Assembly (NCBI RefSeq): GCF_022370755.2
Contig: NZ_CP092364.2
Coordinates: 620,001 to 684,000 of the forward strand
From: Mycolicibacterium goodii
Lineage (GTDB): Bacteria > Actinomycetota > Actinomycetes > Mycobacteriales > Mycobacteriaceae
Direction: 5' to 3'
DNA: 64,000 nt
The position numbers were made by a program, and so were the translations under genes. The notes beneath the pieces are model-generated. The model made no database searches and was not told the DNA's origin. It was given only the letters and a program-made list of their open reading frames with translations. This document shows positions 16,944 to 25,530 of the stretch, one piece after another; positions within the stretch are counted from its first letter, which is position 1, and each line of letters starts with the position of its first letter.

Positions 16944-17684
16944 ATGCTAGCCGCTCTGGCACTGAGCTTCGGAGTCATCTTCATCGCCGAACTCGGGGAC
17001 AAGTCCCAGCTCATGGCGATGACGTTCGCGCTGCGCCACCGCTGGTGGGTGGTACTCGGAGGCATCACGGCCGCGACCACCGCCGTGCACCTGATCTCGG
17101 TAGCGGTCGGCCACTACCTCGGCGCCGCGTTGCCGACGCACCTGTTGGGCATCGTCGCCGGGGTCGCATTCGTGTTCTTCGGACTGTGGACGCTGCGCGG
17201 CGACCGGCTCTCCGACGACGAGGCCACCCGCGCCCAACGGACCACAGCTCCGGCATTCTTCGCCGTCACGTCGGCGTTCCTGCTGGCCGAGCTCGGCGAC
17301 AAGACCATGCTCGCCACCATCACGCTGGCCGCCGACAACGACTGGATCGGCGTCTGGATCGGGTCGACCCTCGGCATGGTCGCCGCCGACGCGCTGGCCA
17401 TCGTGGTCGGTGCGATCGCGGGCAAGCACCTGCCCGAACGGTTCATCCAGATCGCCGCGGCGGCGCTGTTCCTGGGCTTCGGGTTCTACATGTTGCTGGA
17501 GAGCATGTGGCCGGCGTCGGCCGTGATTCTCGTGGCGACCTCGACGGGCCTCATCGCGCTGCTGGCCGCACTGGTTGTCGCGCTGCCGCAGCGGTGGCGG
17601 CCCCAGGTGTTGCGCACCCAGCCGCCGACGGTGGACGAAAACGAAGACACCGGTCGGCGAGAGCCGGCCCAACGCGAGGCGTGA
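16944..17684 (+). CDS. TMEM165/GDT1 family (UPF0016) cation transporter, putative Mn2+ exporter
   Basis: This 246-residue membrane protein has two homologous halves of three helices. Each carries the family motif ExGDK[ST]: IAELGDKSQLMAM near residues 14-26 and LAELGDKTMLATI near 111-123. These acidic motifs form the cation site in Gdt1/TMEM165 and bacterial Mn exporters such as MneA. The leader carries a yybP-ykoY riboswitch, so induction by Mn2+ and export of excess Mn2+ is a strong inference. GAGAAGGAGCCTC precedes the ATG. The C-terminal tail is charged and probably cytoplasmic. Confidence 0.92.
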   Translation: MLAALALSFGVIFIAELGDKSQLMAMTFALRHRWWVVLGGITAATTAVHLISVAVGHYLGAALPTHLLGIVAGVAFVFFGLWTLRGDRLSDDEATRAQRTTAPAFFAVTSAFLLAELGDKTMLATITLAADNDWIGVWIGSTLGMVAADALAIVVGAIAGKHLPERFIQIAAAALFLGFGFYMLLESMWPASAVILVATSTGLIALLAALVVALPQRWRPQVLRTQPPTVDENEDTGRREPAQREA

Positions 17685-17753
17685 CGTTCACACGTCCTTC
17701 GCTCGGACCTGATCTCGCCGACCGGTGTCGGCCGGATCGAGGGTCGGTACCGT

Positions 17754-18047
17754 CTAGACGCAGTCGACGCAGAGCTGCTCGTTGCCGCGCTGCAGCGCCA
17801 ACCGGTTCTGATGCTGCACCAAAAAGCAGCTCGAGCAGGTGAACTCGTCAGCCTGCTTCGGCACCACCCGAACCGTGAGCTCCTCACCGGTGAGGTCCAC
17901 GTCGGGCAGATCGAACGAGTCGACGACCTCGTCCTCGTCGATCACCGCGGTGTCGGCGGACGCGCGTCGGGCGGCAAGGTCTTCCAGTGACTCGTCGGCA
18001 ACCTCGTCGACCTCTTTGGTGCGAGGTGCGTCGTAATCGGTGGCCAT
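17754..18047 (-). CDS. DUF4193 zinc-ribbon-like protein
   Basis: This 97-residue protein starts MATDYDAPR. It has an acidic helical N-terminal half and a C-terminal FTCSSCFLV...LCVDCV segment with two CxxC pairs that should bind zinc. This matches the DUF4193 family found across actinobacteria; function unknown. AGGGAGG lies six bases before ATG 18047, so that start is preferred over the ATG at 18053. It is convergent with the transporter gene. Confidence 0.88.
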   Translation of the reverse strand: MATDYDAPRTKEVDEVADESLEDLAARRASADTAVIDEDEVVDSFDLPDVDLTGEELTVRVVPKQADEFTCSSCFLVQHQNRLALQRGNEQLCVDCV

Positions 18048-18053
18048 GGTCAT

Positions 18054-18378
18054 CCTCCCTTTCTAGGCCGGTGCTAGGGCAACGTCGCCGGAGCGCCCGT
18101 TGTTCCCCGTCTGGTTACTGCATAAACGTGTTCTGTCTGAAGAACGTCTGGTGACCCGCTCAGGGTCATAAGTCGGGTTCGGCTCGCCGTATTCCGGGCG
18201 GCTTGGTCATGGAGGCGTGATCACGGAGCACACCGTAGGGCACGGGTGCGTGTGACGCGGGCGCAGGGGAGCTTTCGGCGCGGGCGTGTCGCCGACGCGG
18301 GCACGAAAAAGTGACCGGGAGCACGAAATGGCAGCCAAAGCTGTTGTTTCGGCCAACTATTCATCGCGCCGGACGTCC
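18054..18378. other. intergenic region without a supported gene
   Basis: No ORF with credible codon use and ribosome site is seen. A short imperfect dyad GTTCT-GTCTGA-AGAAC occurs near 18130-18147, and the DUF4193 promoter must lie here. The 3' end of the leftward small gene is at 18379. Confidence 0.4.
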
Positions 18379-18693
18379 CTACAGCCGGTCCATCTCCCGG
18401 GACATCGCCGCCTGCTCCATGAAGGTCATCCGCGGCGGCGGGTAGTGGCGGACCAAGGTCCGCCGGCGCCGCCGGAACACCACACGCGATGGGGCCGACG
18501 CGATATGCCGCAGAAGAGCCAAGCGGGGTCGCGGCAGCGGCGCAGCCGCCGCGGTGCCGAACAGCACCTGCTGCGGGGTGATCACGATGGGATCGGTCCG
18601 GCGGGCCGGGCCGTCCCGGTGCACCGTGTGCAGGTGCCGCGCGGGACGTGCGCACGGCACAGCGGGCATGGAAGGCACTGGGTGCTTGCTCAT
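18379..18693 (-). CDS. small basic protein, hypothetical
   Basis: This 104-residue ORF starts MSKHPVPSMPAVPCARPARHLHTV and is rich in Arg and Pro, with TPQQVLFGTAAAAP in the middle and an Arg cluster (FRRRRRTLVRHY) near the C-terminus. GGAGG lies nine bases before the chosen ATG. No domain is recognised; the basic character could reflect nucleic-acid binding or membrane association. The sequence around the start is more AT-rich than neighbouring genes. Confidence 0.5.
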   Translation of the reverse strand: MSKHPVPSMPAVPCARPARHLHTVHRDGPARRTDPIVITPQQVLFGTAAAAPLPRPRLALLRHIASAPSRVVFRRRRRTLVRHYPPPRMTFMEQAAMSREMDRL

Positions 18694-18969
18694 GTCGGGT
18701 TCCTCCGTCACTGCGTCGCGGGCGGTCGACGCTTCTGAAGAAGAAAACTATGGCGACGGCCATTTCTATTCACGCGTAGTGCACTACCTCTGTGGGCAGC
18801 TATATCGAACGCCGATCTCGCGGCAGGTTGGGGACGAAAGTGGCGATCGAGGCAAAGCTCTCGACAGGTGCTGTGCCGCGCGTCCCATGCCGAAGTGCGG
18901 GACGCGGCGCACGTAGCAGGTAGTGCGGGGTGCGCGCTGAGTACAGTCGTCGGCGTGCACGAGGATTCC

Positions 18970-19248
18970 ATGGGACCGGACGCAGACGACTTCGAGTTGG
19001 ACGAGTTCGAGGCGGAACTCGACGACGAGGAAGCCAATGGCCAGGTGATCTCGATCCGCCGTGCCAACGGCGACGAGATCGTCACGATCGTCGCGCAGGC
19101 CGACGAGTGGAACGTCGACCTGCAACCCGGCGGCGCGGTGATCGGCGCGTTCCTCGGGTCGCGGCGCGAAACCCCGGTGTGGGTCAACGCACTCGAGAAC
19201 GAGATCGAACGCGACGAGGACGGCACGTACGTCATCCGCATCGACTGA
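18970..19248 (+). CDS. small acidic conserved protein, hypothetical
   Basis: The 92-residue protein starts MGPDADDFELDEFEAELDDEE, a strongly acidic N-terminus, followed by a region with beta-like alternation (VISIRRANGDEIVTIVAQADEWNVDLQPGG; TPVWVNALENEIERD). GAGGA sits just upstream of ATG 18970; the in-frame GTG at 18955 is weaker. It is probably soluble and cytoplasmic. No family recognised. Confidence 0.65.
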   Translation: MGPDADDFELDEFEAELDDEEANGQVISIRRANGDEIVTIVAQADEWNVDLQPGGAVIGAFLGSRRETPVWVNALENEIERDEDGTYVIRID

Positions 19249-19561
19249 ACGACGCGGTCGGCGAACACGGTCTGCACCTCCTCGTCGGTGACGACGCGCC
19301 CCGAACTGTGGTGAGCGGCTACCCGCTATGCGTCAGCCGCAGTGGGGTGATCGGCGAAGGCGCTGTCTGGCAACGGGTTCCGACACCTCGGTGCTGCACC
19401 CCATTCGGCTGGCCGCCGAGGCACGCGGAAACCCGGACGGTGTCCCCCGATCGGGGGACACCGGATTCATCCGACCCACCGTCCGATCGCCCGACGGCGA
19501 CCGACTGTGTTGTGCGCCAGAGTGATCCAAGGTTGAAAGCTCGTTCGACAGGAGGATCGCG
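19249..19561. other. intergenic region with perfect palindrome upstream of the acyltransferase gene
   Basis: There is no credible gene. The main feature is the 24-base perfect palindrome at 19439-19462, about 100 bases upstream of the acyltransferase start; the rest is unremarkable except for the AGGAGG ribosome site at its end. Confidence 0.5.
19439..19462. promoter_or_regulatory. 24-bp perfect palindrome, candidate operator
   Basis: The left arm GGTGTCCCCCGA is followed directly by its exact reverse complement TCGGGGGACACC, with no spacer. There is no T-tract, and the zero-length loop makes a terminator unlikely, so a dimeric repressor or activator site is the best reading. The target would be the acyltransferase gene starting at 19562. 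Confidence 0.6.
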
Positions 19562-20338
19562 ATGGCCACCACGGTGACTGAGGTGCAGGCCGGGCCTATG
19601 GCGGTCGGGCCCCGCTACAGCGTGTTGTCGTCCACCGACAGCGAGGCCGTCGAGGCTGCTCAACGTCTGCGCCGCGAGGTGCTCACCGACGAGTGTGGAT
19701 ACGCCGCGGCCGGAAGCCGATTCGACGCCGACCACTTCGACGACCATTGCGTGCATGTTCTCGTGCGCGACAACCGGACCGAGGAGCTGGTGGGCTGTGC
19801 CCGCATGCTGCCGACCGGTGGGGTGTTCGCCACCGGCGGCATGTATGCCGCGAAGTCCTTCGACCTCACGGCCCTCGACCCCCTCCGGTTGTCCCTGCTC
19901 GAATGGGGGCATGCCGTCGTGCGTGCCGATCACCGCAATGGTGCGGTGCTGTTGATGATGTGGTCGGCCATCCTCGACTACGCCGACCGGTACGGCTACG
20001 ACCACATCTTCGGGTGCATCACGGTGCCGACGCATCCGCTGGGCAGCGCACCCGGCGCGCAGGTACGTGCGGTGCACGAGTTCATGCGGCACGACTACGC
20101 CGGCGCGGACTGCTACACCGTGCGGCCACACCGGCCCGTCGTGATCGACGGCGTGCCACTCGGCGACATCACACCGCTGTCCCACTCGCCCATTCCGGCG
20201 CTGGTGCGTGGATACCTGCGTCTGGGGGCCTGCATGTGCGGCGAGCCCGCGCACGATCCGCTGTTCCGGGTGGCGCATTTCCCGACGCTGCTCGGGACCG
20301 GCCGGTTCGACGGCGGTGCTGTGCTGAACCGACTCTGA
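19562..20338 (+). CDS. GNAT N-acyltransferase, ornithine acyl-ACP acyltransferase (OlsB)-like
   Basis: The 258-residue protein has a GNAT fold of the type used for long-chain N-acylation: an N-terminal YSVLSSTDSEAVEAAQRLRREVLTDE segment, then LVGCARMLPTGG and LLEWGHAVVRADHRNGAVLLMMW, as in OlsB and acyl-homoserine-lactone-synthase-like proteins. OlsB attaches a 3-hydroxyacyl chain to the alpha-amine of ornithine, the first step to ornithine lipids. There is no OlsA neighbour, so the lyso-lipid acylation would need a gene elsewhere. ACAGGAGG precedes the ATG. The substrate assignment is by similarity only. Confidence 0.8.
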   Translation: MATTVTEVQAGPMAVGPRYSVLSSTDSEAVEAAQRLRREVLTDECGYAAAGSRFDADHFDDHCVHVLVRDNRTEELVGCARMLPTGGVFATGGMYAAKSFDLTALDPLRLSLLEWGHAVVRADHRNGAVLLMMWSAILDYADRYGYDHIFGCITVPTHPLGSAPGAQVRAVHEFMRHDYAGADCYTVRPHRPVVIDGVPLGDITPLSHSPIPALVRGYLRLGACMCGEPAHDPLFRVAHFPTLLGTGRFDGGAVLNRL

Positions 20339-20829
20339 GACCGCCGAGACGGAATCCGAGCTTTACAGATCCGCGGTTTTAGACAGCGAACTGGACAACT
20401 CGTGTGTTTTGTACAAGAAGTGTTGCTGGCTCTGTCGCGATGACGCGCGGCGAGGCTTAGCTGACGCGGTCCAAATGTGAGGACCGTCATTCCGGGGCCG
20501 CGAAGTGACACACGACATACGCCGGAAACTTACTCCGTGGTAAGTATGCGTTTCGCGCGCGGGGGGCGCAACGGATCTCGCGCCGCCCGCCGGGTCGGCT
20601 GTGGGCTCGGCGGACATTTGCCGGCGCGGGTGGCACTTGCGAAGGCAACAAGGTTGCGGAGAGCGTCCTCCCGCACATCGGTTAGCAAACTTCGAATTGG
20701 GTACCTATGCGTGCCGAGCTTGTCGGAACCTTCATTCATTCGCCGCTTGACTAGCGATTTTCCCTTGCAAAAAACCTACTTGGGAGTAAGTTCTCCGCCC
20801 GGGGGTTTCATTCAGCAAAAGGAGAATCG
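20339..20829. other. long AT-richer regulatory region before the secreted protein gene
   Basis: These 491 bases hold no supported gene. Two related sites, AACTTACTCC-GTG-GTAAGT (from 20527) and, on the minus strand, AACTTACTCC-CAA-GTAGGT (20773-20792), look like operators of one regulator. A SigF-type promoter candidate sits between them at 20680-20703. The last 70 bases before the gene form its leader with AAAAGGAGAATCG as ribosome site. Confidence 0.5.
20680..20703 (+). promoter_or_regulatory. SigF-type promoter candidate
   Basis: GGTT at 20680-20683 and GGGTA at 20699-20703 are separated by 15 bases, matching the mycobacterial SigF consensus GGTTT-N15-17-GGGTA except for one base of the -35 element. 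It lies about 125 bases upstream of the secreted protein gene. Confidence 0.5.
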
Positions 20830-22215
20830 ATGCAACAAGCTGTTCGCTCCTACCTTGCCGCGGGCGTGGCATTCGCGGGAGCAGGCGTCATCGCGATCAG
20901 TCCGGTCGCGCCGGTGCCGCCGGACATCACCGAGCGCGCCCAGTCATCTGCCGGCGTCGCGCTGTCCGCGCTGGCCAACCCGATCGACGGCTATGCGGCG
21001 GCATTCACCGCGGCCCTCAAGAACGCCGAGGCGCTCACCGCACGCATTGCCGCCGATCCCGCGCCGATCCTGTCGAACATCGTGCGCAACCAGGTGAACA
21101 GCGTCGCCGGTATCGCCACCTTTGCCGAGGTCTTCGGCGCCGGTGTCATCAATGCCCTTGCCGAAACCCCTGAGCAACTGCAGTCCGCGGTCGACAAGTT
21201 CACCGCAGGCGACGTCTCCGGTGCGCTGGAGACCGTGCTCCAGACCGTCCTCGGTCCGGTCGTCAACGGTGTCGTCGACACCTTGCTGTTCAACCCCGAG
21301 GTGTGGACCGGTCTGCAGAACGCGATACGTCAGCCGATCGCCAATGCGCTTTCGGTCATCGACCTGCTTGCGGTACCCGACGTCTACAACGTGCTCGGCC
21401 CGGTCCTGGCTCCCGTCCAGCTGCTCACCGACGTGACCGCCGCGTTCGGCGAAGCGGGAGATGACGTGTTCGCGGGCTTCAAGAGCGGAGACCTGGAGAA
21501 GGTTGCGAACGCGGTCATCAACCTCGGACCCAACGTCACCTACGCGCTGCTCAACGGAGATCCGGACTTCGTCGGCTTCGGCGCAGGCCTGCTCGGCGAC
21601 CAGGGGGTCATCGCCGGGTTGCTCACGCTGCGCGACCTGGTTGCCGAGGCGATCGCCCCGGCAACCACCGCCAAGACGACGGCCGTGGCCGAACCCGCCG
21701 CGCTCACCAAGGTCGCTTCGGTGACCCTTGACGTTCCGAAAGCGATCGAGGCGCCTGCGGGCACCGACGCCGAAACGACTGCCCCGGCGCCCTCGGCCGA
21801 GCCCGCGGCCGGTGTGCCCGCGGACGCGGGAACCCCGGCGAAGCCGGTCGCGTCGGCGGACGAGGCCACAACAGACGCGACCGCGACCGACGGGACCGCG
21901 ACCGACGGGACCGCGACCGATGGGGCCGAGACGCCCGATGCCAAGGATGCGAAGGCAGACGGGAAGACAGTGGTCGAGGACGGCCCGAAGACCGTCCCGG
22001 CCAAGTCCTCGACCACAGCGAAGCCCAAGAAGGTCAATCCGATCAAGGAGGTCCGCAACGGCATTCGCGGTGCCATCAAGAATGTGCGCAACGGGGTCAA
22101 GGACGCCGTGGCCGGGTTGAGCGGCAAGGCGGCGAAGCCGGCCAAGCAGGACGCCTCGGGCAAGTCGGGTGGTTCGGATTCCGACGGCGGCGGCTCCGGC
22201 GGGGGCGCGGAGTAA
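20830..22215 (+). CDS. large exported alanine-rich mycobacterial protein
   Basis: This 461-residue protein has an N-terminal export-type segment (MQQAVRSYLAAGVAFAGAGVIAISPVAPVPP) and an Ala/Val/Leu-rich helical region to residue ~280 (NPIDGYAAAFTAALKNAEALTARIAADP; GAGVINALAETPEQL). A low-complexity linker follows, including three TATDG repeats encoded near 21889-21923, and a basic C-terminus (KKVNPIKEVRNGIRGAIKNVRNGVKDAVAGL). This kind of protein is frequent in mycobacteria and thought to sit in the cell envelope, but no function is established. It has its own long promoter region and a downstream terminator. Confidence 0.8.
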   Translation: MQQAVRSYLAAGVAFAGAGVIAISPVAPVPPDITERAQSSAGVALSALANPIDGYAAAFTAALKNAEALTARIAADPAPILSNIVRNQVNSVAGIATFAEVFGAGVINALAETPEQLQSAVDKFTAGDVSGALETVLQTVLGPVVNGVVDTLLFNPEVWTGLQNAIRQPIANALSVIDLLAVPDVYNVLGPVLAPVQLLTDVTAAFGEAGDDVFAGFKSGDLEKVANAVINLGPNVTYALLNGDPDFVGFGAGLLGDQGVIAGLLTLRDLVAEAIAPATTAKTTAVAEPAALTKVASVTLDVPKAIEAPAGTDAETTAPAPSAEPAAGVPADAGTPAKPVASADEATTDATATDGTATDGTATDGAETPDAKDAKADGKTVVEDGPKTVPAKSSTTAKPKKVNPIKEVRNGIRGAIKNVRNGVKDAVAGLSGKAAKPAKQDASGKSGGSDSDGGGSGGGAE

Positions 22216-22224
22216 GAACTGTCC

Positions 22225-22259
22225 TGGGCGCCAGTGGTCCGTCGGGCCGCTGGCGCCCA
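22225..22259. terminator. hairpin terminator between convergent genes
   Basis: Ten-base perfect arms TGGGCGCCAG (22225-22234) and CTGGCGCCCA (22250-22259) with a 15-base loop lie 10 bases after the secreted protein stop and before the convergent small gene. Confidence 0.7.
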
Positions 22260-22278
22260 CTTCTGTTGTGCGCCAATC

Positions 22279-22599
22279 TCATCGCCGCGAGCAGTCGAGC
22301 GACACCGTGATGCTGCGCTGCACGACCACGGGAACCAGCCGGTCCCGCCCGCCCGGGCCGTCGAACCGCACGACCCTGGTGCGCTCGCGCGGGTTGCGGA
22401 CCCCGGTGACGACGCACTGTTCCAGCGGTGCGCTTCCCACGCGGTCGACCCGCACATCGAAGCCCTGTGCCTCGAGCTGACCGATGGTCAGAGCGGCGGA
22501 CTCCGCGTGTGCCGGGGTGGCGAATGCCAGAAGTGCGGCCAGCGCGGCCGCGCCGGCTCCCGCCGCCGCGACGGCCTGGCGCGTCGTGGTGAACTTCAT
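22279..22599 (-). CDS. small secreted protein of the DRVGSAPL..CVVT family (copy 1)
   Basis: The 106-residue protein has a Sec signal (MKFTTTRQAVAAAGAGAAALAALLAFATPAHA) and an ~75-residue mature domain: LTIGQLEAQGFDVRVDRVGSAPLEQC, then VVTGVRNPRE and a C-terminal ITVSLDC. Two cysteines are positioned to pair. Two further copies are at 36668-36982 and 41229-41540, sharing the GSAP, CVVT.VRNP and VSL.C blocks. GAGGAGTTCATC precedes the ATG. These are exported proteins of unknown role, present in many mycobacteria. Confidence 0.85.
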   Translation of the reverse strand: MKFTTTRQAVAAAGAGAAALAALLAFATPAHAESAALTIGQLEAQGFDVRVDRVGSAPLEQCVVTGVRNPRERTRVVRFDGPGGRDRLVPVVVQRSITVSLDCSRR

Positions 22600-22750
22600 G
22601 ATGAACTCCTCGGTTCGGTGAGCCGGGATGACTGGCTCGAAGGCTCGCGTTTCGGTATGTATCGATCGTGTCGTCGCGCCGGCCCCGGCGCTTGAAGGCT
22701 GTGTGGAGATCCGCTGGAGATCGGCGGTAGGTCATTTCAGGGAGGAACGC

Positions 22751-23196
22751 ATGTCCAGTCGCCCGGCGCTCAACACCGCGCTACCCGACGCGTACAAGTC
22801 GGTGATCACGCTCAACGACCAGTGCGAGAAGGCCGCCGCCGATGCGGGAATCAGCCCGCTGGCGGTGGAACTCGTCCGGATCCGCGCATCGCAGATCAAC
22901 GGCTGCGCGTTCTGCCTTCGCATGCACGTGCGCGACGCGCTCGCCAAGGGCGAGAGCACAGACCGGATCGCCGTGATCCCGGCCTGGCGGGAAACCGCGT
23001 ACTTCACCGACGAGGAGCGCGCGGCCTGGCGATCGCCGAGGAGATCACCGAGATCTCGAACACCCCCCGCGCGTCGGACACCGAACTGCTGGCCGCGTTG
23101 ACCCCGCAACAGATTGCGGCGCTGAGGTGGCTGGCGGTGACCATCAACGCGTTCAACCGCATCGCGATCAGCAGTCACTACAAGGTCGGTCCCTGA
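22751..23196 (+). pseudogene. AhpD-like carboxymuconolactone decarboxylase family gene with a one-base frameshift
   Basis: The ATG at 22751 (after AGGGAGGAACGC) opens a protein with the AhpD-type active site INGCAFCLRMHVRDA (Cys52, Cys55, His59). The family pattern continues to FTDEERAA at about 23023, where the frame goes off into Arg/Pro-rich nonsense ending at 23101. The expected continuation, AIAEEITEISNTPRASDTELLAAL...TINAFNRIAISSHYKVGP, is in the +2 frame and ends at 23196. One extra C after GCGGCC (around 23024-23026) would restore a full ~148-residue alkylhydroperoxidase-like protein. This is either a true mutation or a sequencing error. Confidence 0.88.
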
Positions 23197-23282
23197 CGCG
23201 CCACGCCCGCCAAAACTCCCCGACTCCTCCCGCGGTAGCGATACGGTGAAAGTCCCGTGTCGCCACCAGGAGGGGTCCGAAC

Positions 23283-24758
23283 ATGAGAGCCGGATGGTCA
23301 CAGCGCGTTCACAGCCGAAGCTCGGGACGGCGCAATCCCATCCGCCTACTGCTGCTCACCGTCGCCGCGGTCCTGGGTCTGTTCCCGATGCTGGCCCCGG
23401 CGACCGCGTCGGCCGAGGGCGAAACGTATGTCATCGCAACCGACATCACGTTCGCGCCGTTCGAATTCCAGGATGCCTCGGGTAAATTCGTCGGCATCGA
23501 CATCGATCTCATCAACGAGATCGCGGCGAACCAGAACTTCAACGTCACCATCAAACCGCTGGGTTTCGACGCCGCCCTGCAGGCCGTACAGGCCAACCAG
23601 GCGGACGGCGTCATCGCGGGCATGTCGATCACCGATGAGCGCAAGAAGGTATTCGACTTCTCCGACCCGTATTTCGAGTCGGGCGTGCAGATGGCCGTGC
23701 TGGACACCAACGACGACATCAAGTCCTACGCGGATCTGCGCGGTAAGCGGGTGGCGGTCAAGAACGGCACAGAAGGGGCCGAGTTCGCCGAGTCGATCAA
23801 GGATCAATACGGTTTCACCACCGTCTATTTCGCCGACTCGGCGTCGATGTTCGACGAGGTCCGCACCGGCAACTCCCAAGCGGTGTTCGAGGACTACCCG
23901 GTTCTGCAGTACGGCATCGCGCAGGGCAACGGGTTCAAGACCGTCACGCCGAAGGAGAAGGGCGCCAACTACGGGTTCGCGGTCAACAAGGGCCAGAACG
24001 CAGAACTGCTGCAGAAATTCAACGCCGGGCTGAAACAACTCAAGGAATCCGGCCGGTACGACGAGATCATCGCCAACTACCTCGGCGAGGACGCCGTCGA
24101 CACCGACAACTCGTTTCTCGGACTGCTCAAGAGCACGTTCCCGATCTTGATGATCGGTCTGAGGATGACGCTGATCCTGACCGTGGTGTCGATCGCCATC
24201 GCATTGGTGCTCGGTGTCATCTTCGGCCTGCTGCGGGTGTCGCGCTCCGTCGTGTTGCGTGCGATCGGTACCACCTACGTCGATATCTTCCGCGGCACAC
24301 CGCTTCTGGTGCAGGCGTTCTTCATCTACTTCGGCATCCCTTCTGCACTGGGCTTCCAGATGTCTGCGCTGACCGCGGGCATCATCACGCTGTCCCTCAA
24401 CGCGGGCGCGTACATGACCGAGATCGTTCGTGGCGGTATCCAATCAGTGGACAAGGGCCAGATGGAGGCCGCGCGCAGCCTCGGCATCGGATATCTGCCC
24501 ACCATGCGGAAGGTGATTCTGCCGCAGGCCATCCGGACGATGATCCCGTCCTACATCAACCAGTTCGTCATCACCTTGAAAGACACCTCGATCCTGTCGG
24601 TGATCGGCATCGCTGAGCTCACCCAGACCGGGCGCATCATCATCGCTCGCAACTTCCAGTCGTTCACCATGTGGTTGATCATCGGCATCATCTACTTCGT
24701 CGTCATCATGGCGTTGACCAAGCTGTCGGATCGCGTTGAGAAGAGGCTCGTGAAATGA
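23283..24758 (+). CDS. polar amino-acid ABC transporter: substrate-binding protein fused to permease
   Basis: The 491-residue protein has a signal peptide or anchor (residues ~20-42, ending ATASA), then a family-3 solute-binding domain ([29 protein letters not shown]; ~45-270) and a permease domain with about five helices (~285-490). The permease carries the EAA loop [24 protein letters not shown] that contacts the ATPase. A fused GlnH-GlnP arrangement delivers substrate directly to the pore. The substrate is probably glutamine, glutamate or another polar amino acid. The stop overlaps the ATPase start by four bases. Confidence 0.93.
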   Translation: MRAGWSQRVHSRSSGRRNPIRLLLLTVAAVLGLFPMLAPATASAEGETYVIATDITFAPFEFQDASGKFVGIDIDLINEIAANQNFNVTIKPLGFDAALQAVQANQADGVIAGMSITDERKKVFDFSDPYFESGVQMAVLDTNDDIKSYADLRGKRVAVKNGTEGAEFAESIKDQYGFTTVYFADSASMFDEVRTGNSQAVFEDYPVLQYGIAQGNGFKTVTPKEKGANYGFAVNKGQNAELLQKFNAGLKQLKESGRYDEIIANYLGEDAVDTDNSFLGLLKSTFPILMIGLRMTLILTVVSIAIALVLGVIFGLLRVSRSVVLRAIGTTYVDIFRGTPLLVQAFFIYFGIPSALGFQMSALTAGIITLSLNAGAYMTEIVRGGIQSVDKGQMEAARSLGIGYLPTMRKVILPQAIRTMIPSYINQFVITLKDTSILSVIGIAELTQTGRIIIARNFQSFTMWLIIGIIYFVVIMALTKLSDRVEKRLVK

Positions 24759-25528
24759 ACCAGCTCGTACCGGAATCCGCGGCCGCCGAGCCGGAGGGCA
24801 CGGTCAAGATCCGCATCGAGAACCTCAAGAAGTGCTTCGGTGACCTCGTGGTGCTCGACGGCATCACGACCACGATCAGCAAGGGCGAGGTGGTGTGCGT
24901 CATCGGGCCGTCCGGTTCCGGGAAATCCACCTTCCTGCGCTGTCTCAACAAACTCGAGGACATCACCGACGGCAAGGTCGTGGTCGACGAGTTCGATCTG
25001 ACCGACCGCAAGATCGACCTGGACAAGGTCCGTCAGCGCATCGGCATGGTGTTCCAGCATTTCAACCTGTTCCCGCACATGACGGTGATCGACAACATCA
25101 CGCTGGCCCCGCTGCTCACCAAGAAGATGGACAAGGCCGCGGCCGAGAAACGCGCGATGGAACTGCTCGGTCAGGTCGGTCTCGCCGAGAAGGCCCACGT
25201 CAAACCGGCGACGCTGTCCGGCGGGCAGAAACAGCGCGTCGCGATCGCGCGGGCGCTCGCGATGAACCCGTCGATCATGCTGTTCGACGAGGCCACAAGT
25301 GCACTGGATCCCGAGATGGTCGGCGATGTCCTCGAGGTGCTGCGCGAGCTCGCCGAGGGCGGCATGACCATGGTCGTCGTCACGCACGAAATGGGGTTCG
25401 CGCGCGAGGTCGCGTCCCGGGTGATGTTCATGGCCGACGGCAACATCGTCGAGGACGACACCCCGGCGGAGATCTTCGACAACCCGAAACACCCTCGGCT
25501 GCAGGACTTCTTGTCCAAGGTGCTCTAG
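24755..25528 (+). CDS. amino-acid ABC transporter ATP-binding protein (GlnQ-like)
   Basis: This 257-residue ATPase has Walker [11 protein letters not shown], the ABC signature [19 protein letters not shown], Walker [15 protein letters not shown] and the switch histidine in VVVTHEMGF. It is typical of the polar amino acid uptake family. ATG overlaps the previous stop (ATGA). It is convergent with the DUF3060 gene, whose stop lies two bases away. Confidence 0.95.
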   Translation: MNQLVPESAAAEPEGTVKIRIENLKKCFGDLVVLDGITTTISKGEVVCVIGPSGSGKSTFLRCLNKLEDITDGKVVVDEFDLTDRKIDLDKVRQRIGMVFQHFNLFPHMTVIDNITLAPLLTKKMDKAAAEKRAMELLGQVGLAEKAHVKPATLSGGQKQRVAIARALAMNPSIMLFDEATSALDPEMVGDVLEVLRELAEGGMTMVVVTHEMGFAREVASRVMFMADGNIVEDDTPAEIFDNPKHPRLQDFLSKVL

Positions 25529-25530
25529 CG

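Noticed and set aside
21885..21930. short direct repeats in the large exported protein gene
   Set aside because: They encode TATDG repeats in a low-complexity linker; only three copies, no array.
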